Source: Planctobacterium sp047947135 (GTDB lineage Bacteria > Pseudomonadota > Gammaproteobacteria > Enterobacterales > Alteromonadaceae). Taken from it: DNA of 64,000 nucleotides. The stretch is from positions 2,232,001 through 2,296,000 of the forward strand of contig CP170457.1 of NCBI GenBank assembly GCA_047947135.1, read 5' to 3'. The translations under genes were made by a program, and so were the position numbers. The notes below the pieces were generated by a model, which was given only the letters and a program-made list of their open reading frames with translations, searched no databases and was not told the origin of the DNA. Below, one piece after another: positions 16,795-25,300 of this stretch (the stretch's first letter is position 1; each line of letters begins with the position of its first letter).

Positions 16795-17721
16795 GTGAAT
16801 ATGCTGCCCTTTATTTTTCATCCAATATACAGTCAACTGACGCTGCCAGGACGGCATCGGTTCCCAATAGAGAAATACCAAGGGATTCAGTCTGCTCTCA
16901 TTGAAAATGGCGTTCCAACAGACTGGTTTTTGCAACCAGATCCGGTCAGCAAAGATATTCTTTGTCGGTATTTTTCCCCATCCTATGTAGATGCGTTTTG
17001 TGATGGAGTGCTTGATGCCAAAGCTATGCGGCGAATAGGCTTTCCATGGTCGCAACAATTGGTAAAACGCAGTTTGACTGCTGTGGGTGGCACCTTGTTA
17101 ACAGCACAGCAGGCGCTTCATCATAACATCGCGATCAACCTGACAGGGGGTTATCATCATGCCTTTGCTGATTTGGGGGCGGGGTTTTGCATATTTAACG
17201 ATCTGTATTTAGCGGCCCGCCAGATGATAGAGGAGCCTGGGATTGAGCGCGTGCTGATCATCGATTGTGACGTGCATCAAGGAGACGGAACTGCATTATT
17301 GGCGGAAAATGATACCCAGATTTTTACCTTGAGCCTGCATGGTGAGAAAAATTTTCCAGTGCGCAAGCAGGTTTCAAATATGGATGTACCGTTGCAAAAA
17401 GGCTGTCAGGATGAGGAGTATCTGGACGTCTTGGATACATCACTGTTTTATGCGTTTGCACAAGCTCAGCCAGATGCGGTTATTTATGACGCCGGTGTAG
17501 ATGTCCATGAGGATGACGACTTAGGACACTTGTCCTTAACTACCGAAGGTGTCTTTAAGCGGGATGTAATGGTGTTGCAGCAATGTATGACGAGGCAGTT
17601 ACCGGTCATGGCCGTCATTGGTGGCGGCTACCAACGTGATATCAATGCCCTTGTATCAGTGCACTTGCAATTATTTCGTGCAGCATTTAGCGTATTTAGG
17701 GGACAGGATTTAACGCTTTAA
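16795..17721 (+). CDS. Histone-deacetylase-family hydrolase
   Basis: 308-aa cytosolic zinc amidohydrolase of the HDAC/acetoin-utilisation/acetylpolyamine-deacetylase superfamily, closest in style to the class IV (HDAC11-like) branch. GTG 16795 or ATG 16801 could both start it. Visible active-site motifs are GGYHHAF (His121, His122), DCDVHQGDGT with zinc ligands Asp159 and His161, and DAGVDVHEDDDLGHL with the third zinc-binding Asp about 240-242. The C-terminal GGGYQ is also present. All catalytic residues are kept. Likely substrates are acetylated lysines, polyamines or other small amides. The WYL regulator gene follows 125 bases on. Confidence 0.86.
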   Translation: MNMLPFIFHPIYSQLTLPGRHRFPIEKYQGIQSALIENGVPTDWFLQPDPVSKDILCRYFSPSYVDAFCDGVLDAKAMRRIGFPWSQQLVKRSLTAVGGTLLTAQQALHHNIAINLTGGYHHAFADLGAGFCIFNDLYLAARQMIEEPGIERVLIIDCDVHQGDGTALLAENDTQIFTLSLHGEKNFPVRKQVSNMDVPLQKGCQDEEYLDVLDTSLFYAFAQAQPDAVIYDAGVDVHEDDDLGHLSLTTEGVFKRDVMVLQQCMTRQLPVMAVIGGGYQRDINALVSVHLQLFRAAFSVFRGQDLTL

Positions 17722-17846
17722 AATACGAACACAGTTTTTCAAGTAATCAAAATAATGCGATTAAAAAGATGACATCATAATGATTGCATGCTAGTTTCAT
17801 GGTCATACGCCACTAATGTGCTTTTGTCGATTGCTGGAGAAACAAG

Positions 17847-18719
17847 ATGCAAGAAGAATTACAGGATTTGAGTCACTCTGCTCGTGAGCGACTGGCATTC
17901 ATTGATTTCAGTTTGCAGTATTTTGGCCACATCGCGCGAAATGATTTGATTGCCCGTTTTAAAACGGGGCTTGCTGCGTGCACACGAGACTTTGCTACCT
18001 ACAAAGAGTTGGCGCCAAAAAATATGCAGCTTAATCATCAAGATAAGCGATATTATCGACAAAACGAGTTTCGACCATTATTTGAACATGAACCTGAAGC
18101 AATTTTGCATGGGTTATGTCGTGGCTTTGGTAATGGCATCTCTGAACAAGTGTTAAGCAGCGATGTCTGTCAGGATGCGGTGCGCCTTATCCATCCAAAA
18201 CCCGCGATTATTGCGGCGCTAATGCGGGCCATTCATAACAAGCAGGCGATTGACTGCCATTATGTATCCCTTAGCTCCGGTGAAACCACGAAAACGCTAG
18301 TGCCACATTCTATTGTCAATAACGGTCATCGCTGGCATGTCAGAGCATTCGATCGGGCCCATCAGCAATTTCGGGATTTTGTATGCACACGATTTACCGG
18401 TATAAGTGTGAACTCCGAAAACGCTGAGGCCCATGAGTACCGCGATGCTGATAGCCAGTGGAATCGCATTGTAGACCTGGTACTTATTCCCCATCCTGAT
18501 ATTAAACAATCCACAGCTATTGAATTGGATTATGATATGCATGACGGGCAGCTGGTATTGCAGGTAAGAGCGGCATTGGCAAGTTACCTTCTGCGCCAAT
18601 GGCAAGTCGATTGCAGTAAAGATCACCGTATAAAAGGGCAAGGGTGTCAGTTAGCTCTGGCCAATCACAGTGAGCTAGGGGACGTTGAAAATATTCATTT
18701 GGCACCAGGATTTAAATAG
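17847..18719 (+). CDS. WYL-domain transcriptional regulator
   Basis: 290-aa cytosolic regulator. The N-terminal part (about 10-90) has helix-turn-helix character. A WYL domain spans about 128-200 (IDCHYVSLSSGETTKTLVPHSIVNNGHRWHVRAFD), and a C-terminal WCX-like extension follows. WYL domains bind nucleic-acid or nucleotide ligands and often control DNA-damage or defence genes, but here the neighbours are housekeeping-like. The start is supported by GGAGAAACAAG upstream. The Kef-type antiporter begins 32 bases after the stop, so it may be cotranscribed or controlled by this regulator. Confidence 0.8.
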   Translation: MQEELQDLSHSARERLAFIDFSLQYFGHIARNDLIARFKTGLAACTRDFATYKELAPKNMQLNHQDKRYYRQNEFRPLFEHEPEAILHGLCRGFGNGISEQVLSSDVCQDAVRLIHPKPAIIAALMRAIHNKQAIDCHYVSLSSGETTKTLVPHSIVNNGHRWHVRAFDRAHQQFRDFVCTRFTGISVNSENAEAHEYRDADSQWNRIVDLVLIPHPDIKQSTAIELDYDMHDGQLVLQVRAALASYLLRQWQVDCSKDHRIKGQGCQLALANHSELGDVENIHLAPGFK

Positions 18720-18750
18720 TGGGTTGCAGGATTAGGCGAAGAGGAAGCAT

Positions 18751-20508
18751 ATGAGTACATTGAGTACAGGCGTCGTATTTTTAGGGGCGGCCGTTGTCGC
18801 CGTGCCTATATTTCAAAAATTTAAACTGGGTGCGATTTTGGGGTACCTGGTTGCCGGATTGCTGATTGGCCCTTCGGTGCTGAATCTGGTCTCGGATCCG
18901 AATACCATATTGCACTTTGCTGAGTTAGGGGTTGTGTTGCTTCTGTTTGTTATTGGTCTGGAATTGGAACCAGCCAAATTATGGCGCATGCGCAATCATA
19001 TTTTACTCGCAGGTGGCGGACAACTGCTGATAAGCGCACTGGTTATTGGTGCTTTATTACTGGCGTTTGGTTACGCACTGACTTCATCCGTGGTCATTGC
19101 CCTGGCCGTTGCACTTTCTTCAACTGCCTTCGCCATTCAGCTGATGGCAGATAACCGTATTCTTAAAACCTCACCTGGACAAAAAGGGTTTGCCATACTG
19201 TTGATGCAGGATCTGGCGGTTATCCCAATTTTGTTATTGGTAGAAACATTATCTACGAAAACCGATTCAACCGCACCAGACTGGTGGATCACGATCGGTG
19301 CGATTTTAATTGTTTTGTTTGTTGGGCGGTTTCTTATCAATCCATTTCTTCGATTGGTCTCTTCGTATGGTAATGCAGAGGTCATGACCGCGGCGGCGCT
19401 GCTGATTGTCATAGCCACCGCTCTAATTATGGATGCCGCCGGGTTGTCGATGGGGATGGGCGCTTTTGTCGCTGGCATGTTATTGGCTAACTCTAGTTTC
19501 AGACACCAATTGGAAATGGAAATCGAACCTTTCAAGGGATTATTGTTAGGCCTGTTCTTTATCGCTATCGGAATGAACTTGGATCTGGGTCTGCTGATAG
19601 CAGAACCGCTGTTTATCATCGGTTGTGCTGTCCTGCTGGTGTTCATAAAAACCAGCATCATTGTGGCATTGCTAACTTTAATGAAAGAGTGCAAAACGGA
19701 TGCGGTAAGAATCGCCCTGATGCTGTCACAGGGAGGGGAATTTGCCTTTGTTGTAATGGCGCAAGCCACTGCTGCTGGAGTTTTAACCAGCACTATTTCT
19801 GCGGAAGTGACGTTGATAGTTGGTGTGTCTATGGCGCTGACTTCGCCATTAGTGATTCTCCACAGCATGTGGTTTAGCAGCCAGAACAGCCCAGCGCTGC
19901 ATGATTCTGATGTCGTCAATGACGAACCGCAGGTGTTGATAGCGGGTTTTGGCCGTTTTGGTCAGATTACCGGACGTATTCTGACAGCCAAGAAAATTCC
20001 TTTTACTGCCCTGGATAAAGACGCGGAACATATTGAATTTGTCTCTCGGTTTGGCAATAAGGTGTATTTTGGAGACGCCACACGAATAGAACTGCTAAAA
20101 CGGGCTGGCATCGAAAGTGTGCGGGTCATGCTCATTGCTGTTGATGATGAAACCCATGCGCTGAATATTGCCCGTACGGTACACCGCGAATTTCCTCATG
20201 TTAAATTGGTTTGTCGTATCCGCAATCGTATGAACGTTAATTGTTTTGCAGACTTAGGACAAATTCATTTAGTGCGGGAAATGTTTGGCGGCAGTCTGGA
20301 AGCTGCAGAAAAAGTGCTATTGGAATATGGCTTTTCTCAAAGCCAGGCGGAATACAGTGTGCAGTTATTTAAACGTCACGACGAGGCTATTTTGCAGGAT
20401 TCCCTGGTGAATCAAAAACACAGCGAACAAGAGAGAGTATTGCGAGCGAAGGAGAACCGAGAAGATCTTGAGAAACTTTTTGAGCAAGACAAGGCCGACA
20501 TTCTATAG
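18751..20508 (+). CDS. CPA2 family K+/H+ antiporter with TrkA-N domain (Kef-type)
   Basis: 585-aa inner-membrane protein. About 12 hydrophobic segments (1-375) form the Na+/H+-exchanger-like core, opening with GAILGYLVAGLLIGPSVL. A cytosolic TrkA-N domain (about 390-510) has the nucleotide loop IAGFGRFGQITGR. This is the KefB/KefC/YbaL architecture: potassium efflux coupled to proton entry, gated by nucleotide or glutathione adducts. A charged C-terminal tail (EQERVLRAKENREDLEKLF) follows. No KefF/KefG ancillary gene is adjacent. AcpH begins 2 bases after the stop, so they form one transcript. Confidence 0.88.
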   Translation: MSTLSTGVVFLGAAVVAVPIFQKFKLGAILGYLVAGLLIGPSVLNLVSDPNTILHFAELGVVLLLFVIGLELEPAKLWRMRNHILLAGGGQLLISALVIGALLLAFGYALTSSVVIALAVALSSTAFAIQLMADNRILKTSPGQKGFAILLMQDLAVIPILLLVETLSTKTDSTAPDWWITIGAILIVLFVGRFLINPFLRLVSSYGNAEVMTAAALLIVIATALIMDAAGLSMGMGAFVAGMLLANSSFRHQLEMEIEPFKGLLLGLFFIAIGMNLDLGLLIAEPLFIIGCAVLLVFIKTSIIVALLTLMKECKTDAVRIALMLSQGGEFAFVVMAQATAAGVLTSTISAEVTLIVGVSMALTSPLVILHSMWFSSQNSPALHDSDVVNDEPQVLIAGFGRFGQITGRILTAKKIPFTALDKDAEHIEFVSRFGNKVYFGDATRIELLKRAGIESVRVMLIAVDDETHALNIARTVHREFPHVKLVCRIRNRMNVNCFADLGQIHLVREMFGGSLEAAEKVLLEYGFSQSQAEYSVQLFKRHDEAILQDSLVNQKHSEQERVLRAKENREDLEKLFEQDKADIL

Positions 20509-20510
20509 CG

Positions 20511-21119
20511 ATGAATTATCTGGCCCATCTGCACCTTGCTAACCTGACAGATACGTCGTTATTAGGAGCGTTCCTTGGCGACTTTGTGAAAGGCAAAGGT
20601 TATCAGGCGTGGCCAGAGAATGTCGCGCAGGGTATTATCTTGCACAGAAAAATTGATACCTATACCGATGCGCACCCAGAAAATCAGGTAATGCGCAGTC
20701 ATTTTCCCAAACATCTCAGGCGTATGGCTGGTGTGGTCATGGATATTTATTATGATCATCTGCTGGCCAAACAGCTGGTCGCAGATAGGCATACAGATAC
20801 CAACTTTTTAGATACATTTTACGATGCGTTGGCGACAACGACGATTGAAGACCATCGTCACTTTCAACGGTTGCGGCATTCACTGCTAAACGAGCGCTGG
20901 TTGCTTAATTATCAGCATGAACGAACTTACAGTATGGCTTTTTCTGCCATCGAAAAACGTCTGCAGGGACGGATTAAGTTTGCATCTGATGCAGAACTAT
21001 TCGTAGTACAGTACAAGGCGCATTTTCATCAGGCGTTTAACCGTTTTTATCCGGATCTGATGTCGTTTGCGCATACCTGTGCAGCGGAGCTGAAGACATC
21101 TGGCAAGCTACCACATTAA
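20511..21119 (+). CDS. acpH: Acyl carrier protein phosphodiesterase
   Basis: 202-aa enzyme that removes 4'-phosphopantetheine from acyl carrier protein. The family start MNYLAHLHLA and GAFLGDFVKGK are intact, and the HRKIDTYTDAHP motif (about 42-53) supplies metal-binding His/Asp of the AcpH group within the HD-like fold. Length matches the family. It lies 2 bases after the Kef-type antiporter gene and its 3' end overlaps the 3' end of the opposing thymidine kinase gene by 12 bases. Confidence 0.88.
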   Translation: MNYLAHLHLANLTDTSLLGAFLGDFVKGKGYQAWPENVAQGIILHRKIDTYTDAHPENQVMRSHFPKHLRRMAGVVMDIYYDHLLAKQLVADRHTDTNFLDTFYDALATTTIEDHRHFQRLRHSLLNERWLLNYQHERTYSMAFSAIEKRLQGRIKFASDAELFVVQYKAHFHQAFNRFYPDLMSFAHTCAAELKTSGKLPH

Positions 21120-21683
21120 TTCGGCAAAGTGCCTGCGACACATGGACTCGTAACTGTCGTTGCCACCAATTTGTATTTGCTCACCCTGCTGTGCGACTTT
21201 ACCACTGGCATCTTTGCGCACCACAAAGTTAGCTTTTCTGCCGCAAAAACAAACCGTTTTTAACTCCTCCAGTTTATCTGCCCACGCCAACAGATAGTGA
21301 CTACCTTCGAATGTTTCACCCATAAAGTCAGTGCGTAAACCATATGCCAAAATCGGTATTCTTAATTCGTCGACGATTTTGGCCAGTTGTTTGACTTGCT
21401 GTTTCTTTAAAAACTGACACTCGTCAACTAACACGCAGTCCAGTTTTTGTTGTTCATGTTGTTCTTTGATATGGCTAAATAAATCGGTATTGCCATCGTA
21501 AAGGTGCGCTTCTTCGCTTAAGCCAATTCGAGAGGTGATTTCACCACCGGTATAGCGGTCATCCAGCGCAGCAGTATACAGCGCCACGTGCATGCCTCGT
21601 TCCCGGTAATTATATGCAGACTGAAGAAGTGTCGTAGATTTCCCAGCGTTCATTGCTGAGTAGTAGAAGTACAATTGTGCCAT
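21108..21683 (-). CDS. tdk: Thymidine kinase (type II)
   Basis: 191-aa salvage enzyme phosphorylating thymidine to dTMP. The P-loop SAMNAGKSTTLLQ (about 8-20), the Walker-B-like VLVDECQFL with catalytic Glu (about 85-92), and the zinc-binding Cys pairs (VCFCG about 142-146, and Cys183 in SMCRRHF) are visible. The length is that of the Escherichia coli type. It converges on acpH with a 12-base overlap and is divergent from the outer-membrane protein gene, with about 200 bases between. Confidence 0.93.
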   Translation of the reverse strand: MAQLYFYYSAMNAGKSTTLLQSAYNYRERGMHVALYTAALDDRYTGGEITSRIGLSEEAHLYDGNTDLFSHIKEQHEQQKLDCVLVDECQFLKKQQVKQLAKIVDELRIPILAYGLRTDFMGETFEGSHYLLAWADKLEELKTVCFCGRKANFVVRKDASGKVAQQGEQIQIGGNDSYESMCRRHFAELMW

Positions 21684-21885
21684 CTTTCTTATTATTGTTG
21701 CGCGTCCCTGAGTCTTTTTACAAAACAGTTAATCTCTTATCAGGGTGACGTGGGTTGTCAGATAAGCTGCTATTGTATCGGATTTTTATATGGAGTTCTG
21801 CAACATAACGAATATTGCTAGTCGGAATTTACATCACCAATGAATTATTACTCATAAGTTGTATTTTCATCTGGAAACATGAAGA

Positions 21886-22551
21886 ATGAGGGCATTAAGC
21901 ATGGAGTTGTTTTTTATCATGGTAGCAAAATTTAAGAACACGATTAGTACGGCTGTCGCATTGATGATCTTTATTTCTGGCTCTGCTTCTGCACAGTTGT
22001 TTGATAAAAATTATGTTTCTTTGGCACCACTGTATTCTGATCTAAAGGTGGGCAGTGGCAGTAAAGAAGCAGGATTTAATGTCAGTTTTGGTACTGAAAT
22101 TCATCGTCAATGGTATGCCGAAATAGGTGTGAACTATTTTGCATCTGGATATGTACCTTTGACTCAACCAGCCGATAGTGCATCTGCGTTTTCCAGTGAT
22201 GCGGGAATCGATGCCAGCGGTGTGCATCTGGCATTTTTAGGGAAAGCGAAGGGGCAACAAGGTGAGCTCTACTATCGCTTGGGCATCGCCGCGCTGGATG
22301 TCAGCACTGAACAATTCGTTGCAGCAGATGCTGCTTGTCAGGCGGGTACAGCCAGCTCAATTAGTGCTGCAGATGGAACGGCCGTGTCTTTATGCACTGT
22401 TGATGATACCCAGTTGGCCGGCATGATTGGAATTGGTTTTGATACCTATCTAGGTTATGAAACACAGCTGCGATTCGCTATCGATCATTATCGAGGTGAA
22501 GACGATGTGCAAATTAATACAGTGCAGTTGGGCTTGAGATATAACTTTTAA
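21886..22551 (+). CDS. Outer-membrane beta-barrel protein (porin-like family)
   Basis: Secreted protein of up to 221 aa. Possible starts are ATG 21886, 21901 and 21919. The last gives the best signal peptide (MVAKFKNTISTAVALMIFISGSASA) but has the weakest ribosome site. The mature part alternates polar and hydrophobic strands and ends with QLGLRYNF, an aromatic C-terminus typical of outer-membrane barrels. Two Cys (DAACQAG and SLCTVDD) could form a loop disulfide. The size fits small 8-stranded barrels; no ligand is known. A DUF3081 gene follows 31 bases downstream. Confidence 0.68.
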   Translation: MRALSMELFFIMVAKFKNTISTAVALMIFISGSASAQLFDKNYVSLAPLYSDLKVGSGSKEAGFNVSFGTEIHRQWYAEIGVNYFASGYVPLTQPADSASAFSSDAGIDASGVHLAFLGKAKGQQGELYYRLGIAALDVSTEQFVAADAACQAGTASSISAADGTAVSLCTVDDTQLAGMIGIGFDTYLGYETQLRFAIDHYRGEDDVQINTVQLGLRYNF

Positions 22552-22582
22552 GTCATTTGCGCAATGCAATAACAGGAGTTTT

Positions 22583-22840
22583 ATGAAAAACGAGGTCGAC
22601 AGTAAGTTTGTTTTGCAAGTGTTTGAGAAAATCCGTTTGCATGGGAAGCAATCGGAATCCGGATATTTCTTAGAAGGGGTCAATGCTTCAACTGACTTTG
22701 ACGGCTACACCCTTTACTTAACCGACGCGCAAGTCACCATGAGTTTTGGTTTTCATAATCAATACCATTTTGATTATGAAAAAAGCGAGCATCTGGAACA
22801 ATTTCAGAAAAAGCTACAAAACATAAACGAGCGTTACTAA
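22583..22840 (+). CDS. DUF3081 family small protein
   Basis: 85-aa cytosolic protein with a good ribosome site (AACAGGAGTTTT). The sequence KFVLQVFEKIRLHGKQSESGY, then GVNASTDFDGYTLYLTD, matches my memory of the DUF3081 family found in Vibrionales and Alteromonadales, whose function is unknown. It is rich in aromatic residues and has no membrane segment or Cys. It follows the outer-membrane protein gene and converges on the small membrane protein gene. Confidence 0.7.
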   Translation: MKNEVDSKFVLQVFEKIRLHGKQSESGYFLEGVNASTDFDGYTLYLTDAQVTMSFGFHNQYHFDYEKSEHLEQFQKKLQNINERY

Positions 22841-22863
22841 TTGCAATTAGGTCAAAAACCAGC

Positions 22864-23082
22864 CTAGCTTGCCCCTTTTGAAATATTGCGAAACTTTTTA
22901 ACGAGCCCGCCCCAATCAACCTGCAGTAGAATTATCAGGATAAAGAGCACGACATAGGTGATGTCAGTATTCATCTGCAACAGCAGGCTGGTTAACCAAA
23001 AGAAACCGACAAAAATTCCGATGATGAGAATCGGAGCAAATATTGCGAGTAGTTTGCTTTTAAAAAACGATTTCATTTCCAT
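22864..23082 (-). CDS. Small inner-membrane protein of unknown function
   Basis: 72-aa protein with two hydrophobic segments (about 11-34 and 42-56) and a basic C-terminus (LVKKFRNISKGAS). The start may be ATG 23082 or the in-frame ATG 23076; both follow a GGGAAATGG stretch. No recognised family. It lies between two convergent or unrelated genes and may be monocistronic. Confidence 0.55.
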   Translation of the reverse strand: MEMKSFFKSKLLAIFAPILIIGIFVGFFWLTSLLLQMNTDITYVVLFILIILLQVDWGGLVKKFRNISKGAS

Positions 23083-23242
23083 TTCCCGATCCAGGTGGCG
23101 AAGCTAATTTGCTCAATTGCAACCCAATGCCTTGTAATTTTATACCACGGTGGAGATGCACTCCAAGGCCATTTTCCATTTTACTCGATTTTTAATGGAG
23201 TGCTCGAATAGATGTTGATGCCAGGTTGACCTGAAGGCCAAC

Positions 23243-25105
23243 CTAGACTTTAAAGCGTGACAGGTTTTGGTCAATCTCCTGACTTAAGGCATGCAAATCA
23301 TCTGATTGTCCTGTCGCTTGATGAACATTGTCCGCCAGATTGTTTGTAGCATCGTGGATAGCGGTGGCAATACGGTTTATTTCTTCAGTAGAGGTGTATT
23401 GTTCGCGCGAAGCATTTGCAATGGTATTTGCCCGTGCCGAGATATCTTCAACCGCCTCTGCTATGCGCATCAGGCTGTTGGTCACTTCTTCGGCACTGGC
23501 TGCTGTTTCTGCGGTGATACTCTTGCTGGTTTCCATCGTAGCGACGGCTCGTTTGGTTTGTTCCTGCAATTCCTGGATCACGTTCTGAATTTCACCTGTA
23601 GCTTCATGAGTGCGGGCAGAAAGTGCGCGCACTTCATCAGCAACTACCGCAAAACCCCTACCTTGTTCGCCGGCTCTTGCAGCCTCAATAGCAGCATTCA
23701 ATGCTAAAAGGTTAGTCTGTTCCGCTATGCCCTGAATAGTCGACAGTATGCTGTTGATTTGTTGTACCTGACCGTCGAGTTTCTCAATCGCATTGGTGGT
23801 GCTATCAATTTGATTAGTCAGGCTGCTCATGCGACGTTTGTTTTCATCCGCATTGCTCATGCCGCTGCTTCCCTCTGCATGCGCTTTTTCAGCAGCTTGT
23901 GCCGTATCTGAGGCATTTTCTGCTACCTGTGATGAAGTCGTCGACATTTCGTTAATTGCTGCAGCCACCTGACTGATCTCGGATTGTTGAATTTGAATGG
24001 CACTGTTGTTCTGCTGGGCATTCTCGCGGGCTGAATTTGATAATGCGGTCAGCCGTTGTGAAGAGGCCATGCTGTCTGATACCAACTCGTGTATCGCAGC
24101 AACAAAACGATTAAAAGACTGACTCAATAGGCCTATTTCATCCTGCGATTTTTCCGAGAGACGTTTCGTTAAGTCGGCATCTCCTTTGGAAATGTCTGAC
24201 ATCGCCTGATTAAGCTCGACTAACGGTTTCAGCAAATGAGAAATGACGAATCCCGATACCAGGGTGACGACAAAGATAGTTAAAGCCGAAACCAACGTGG
24301 TGGTCAGTGCCATGCTGCCAAGGCTGGATAGGGCATCAGACTCTTTCATCATCAATAATAACTGCCAATCAGCGCCGGTTACGACAAACGTAGCAGCCAG
24401 CCAGGTATCGTCATTGACTGTTACCTGTGATGGTTGATCTGATAGGCGAGTGCGTCCGGTAATTTGGGTGACTGGTTTGCCTACCATAGATTTATTGGGG
24501 TGAACAATAAACTTACCTTCACTGTCCATTAACGCGGCATATCCTGATTCACCAATTTTGACCCCCAGCACCTCACTAATAACCGCACCTAATTCGACGT
24601 CGGCACCGATGACATTGCCGTTAACCGGTTCAGCAAAGGTCATGACTACTTTATCTGAGCTGGCGTCGTTGTATGGAGGGGTAACAGTCTGACCGCCTTT
24701 TTGTTGTGCCTGCACATACCAGGGACGAGATCGTGGGTCATAGTCGGCAGGTAGATTTATCGTTGGGTATGTCAGCATCTGACCATCAACGGTACCAATG
24801 TACATTACTTCAAACTTACCAGCCAATTGCCCTTGCTGCACAATGCTGCTGATATCGTTGCCTAATTGCAGTGACTGGGCTGCACCCGAGACCATCTGGC
24901 GTTTAACTTCAAACCAGTTATTCACAAAGCGAGCTGTGCTATCGCCGGTACGTGACAGAATTTCACTGACGCTGTCCTGTAGTCCAGAGCGTGCTTGCTG
25001 ATAATTGAAGAAGCCGTTTATGGTGACAAGGATAAAGACGGTTAAACCAATACTTATCATCAACCGTGTTCTGATGCTCATCGAATTCATTATTATTTTC
25101 CACAA
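23243..25105 (-). CDS. Methyl-accepting chemotaxis protein with dCache sensor domain
   Basis: 620-aa chemoreceptor. TM1 is at about 15-35. The periplasmic double-Cache-type domain (about 36-270) includes DPRSRPWYVQAQ and TYPTIN-type ligand-pocket segments typical of amino-acid or organic-acid sensors. TM2 is at about 275-297, HAMP follows (to about 350), then the methyl-accepting signalling domain. Its hairpin tip reads EQTNLLALNAAIEAARAGE and GRGFAVVADEVRALSART, the CheA/CheW-binding consensus. No adjacent che genes. The C-terminus ends in FKV, without a CheR-docking pentapeptide. Confidence 0.92.
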   Translation of the reverse strand: MWKIIMNSMSIRTRLMISIGLTVFILVTINGFFNYQQARSGLQDSVSEILSRTGDSTARFVNNWFEVKRQMVSGAAQSLQLGNDISSIVQQGQLAGKFEVMYIGTVDGQMLTYPTINLPADYDPRSRPWYVQAQQKGGQTVTPPYNDASSDKVVMTFAEPVNGNVIGADVELGAVISEVLGVKIGESGYAALMDSEGKFIVHPNKSMVGKPVTQITGRTRLSDQPSQVTVNDDTWLAATFVVTGADWQLLLMMKESDALSSLGSMALTTTLVSALTIFVVTLVSGFVISHLLKPLVELNQAMSDISKGDADLTKRLSEKSQDEIGLLSQSFNRFVAAIHELVSDSMASSQRLTALSNSARENAQQNNSAIQIQQSEISQVAAAINEMSTTSSQVAENASDTAQAAEKAHAEGSSGMSNADENKRRMSSLTNQIDSTTNAIEKLDGQVQQINSILSTIQGIAEQTNLLALNAAIEAARAGEQGRGFAVVADEVRALSARTHEATGEIQNVIQELQEQTKRAVATMETSKSITAETAASAEEVTNSLMRIAEAVEDISARANTIANASREQYTSTEEINRIATAIHDATNNLADNVHQATGQSDDLHALSQEIDQNLSRFKV

Positions 25106-25300
25106 TCAGATTATCAGGGATGCAGAGCAGCGATATTTTTCGTTTGAGTGACGCGCTGCCTTGCTCTAATCACATTACTACTTTTTTTAACGGCAACACT
25201 CAAGAAAATTGCATAAAAAAAGTGATTATTTTTGTTCATCAGGGGACGATGATCTGTATTACCTGCTTGCCACTCCAGTTATCAACACCTCTGAAGTTGC

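Noticed and set aside
19137..19919. 260-codon open frame antisense to the Kef-type antiporter gene
   Set aside because: Shadow of a long GC-balanced coding frame; composition is Ser/Thr/Asn-rich without domains or a plausible start context.
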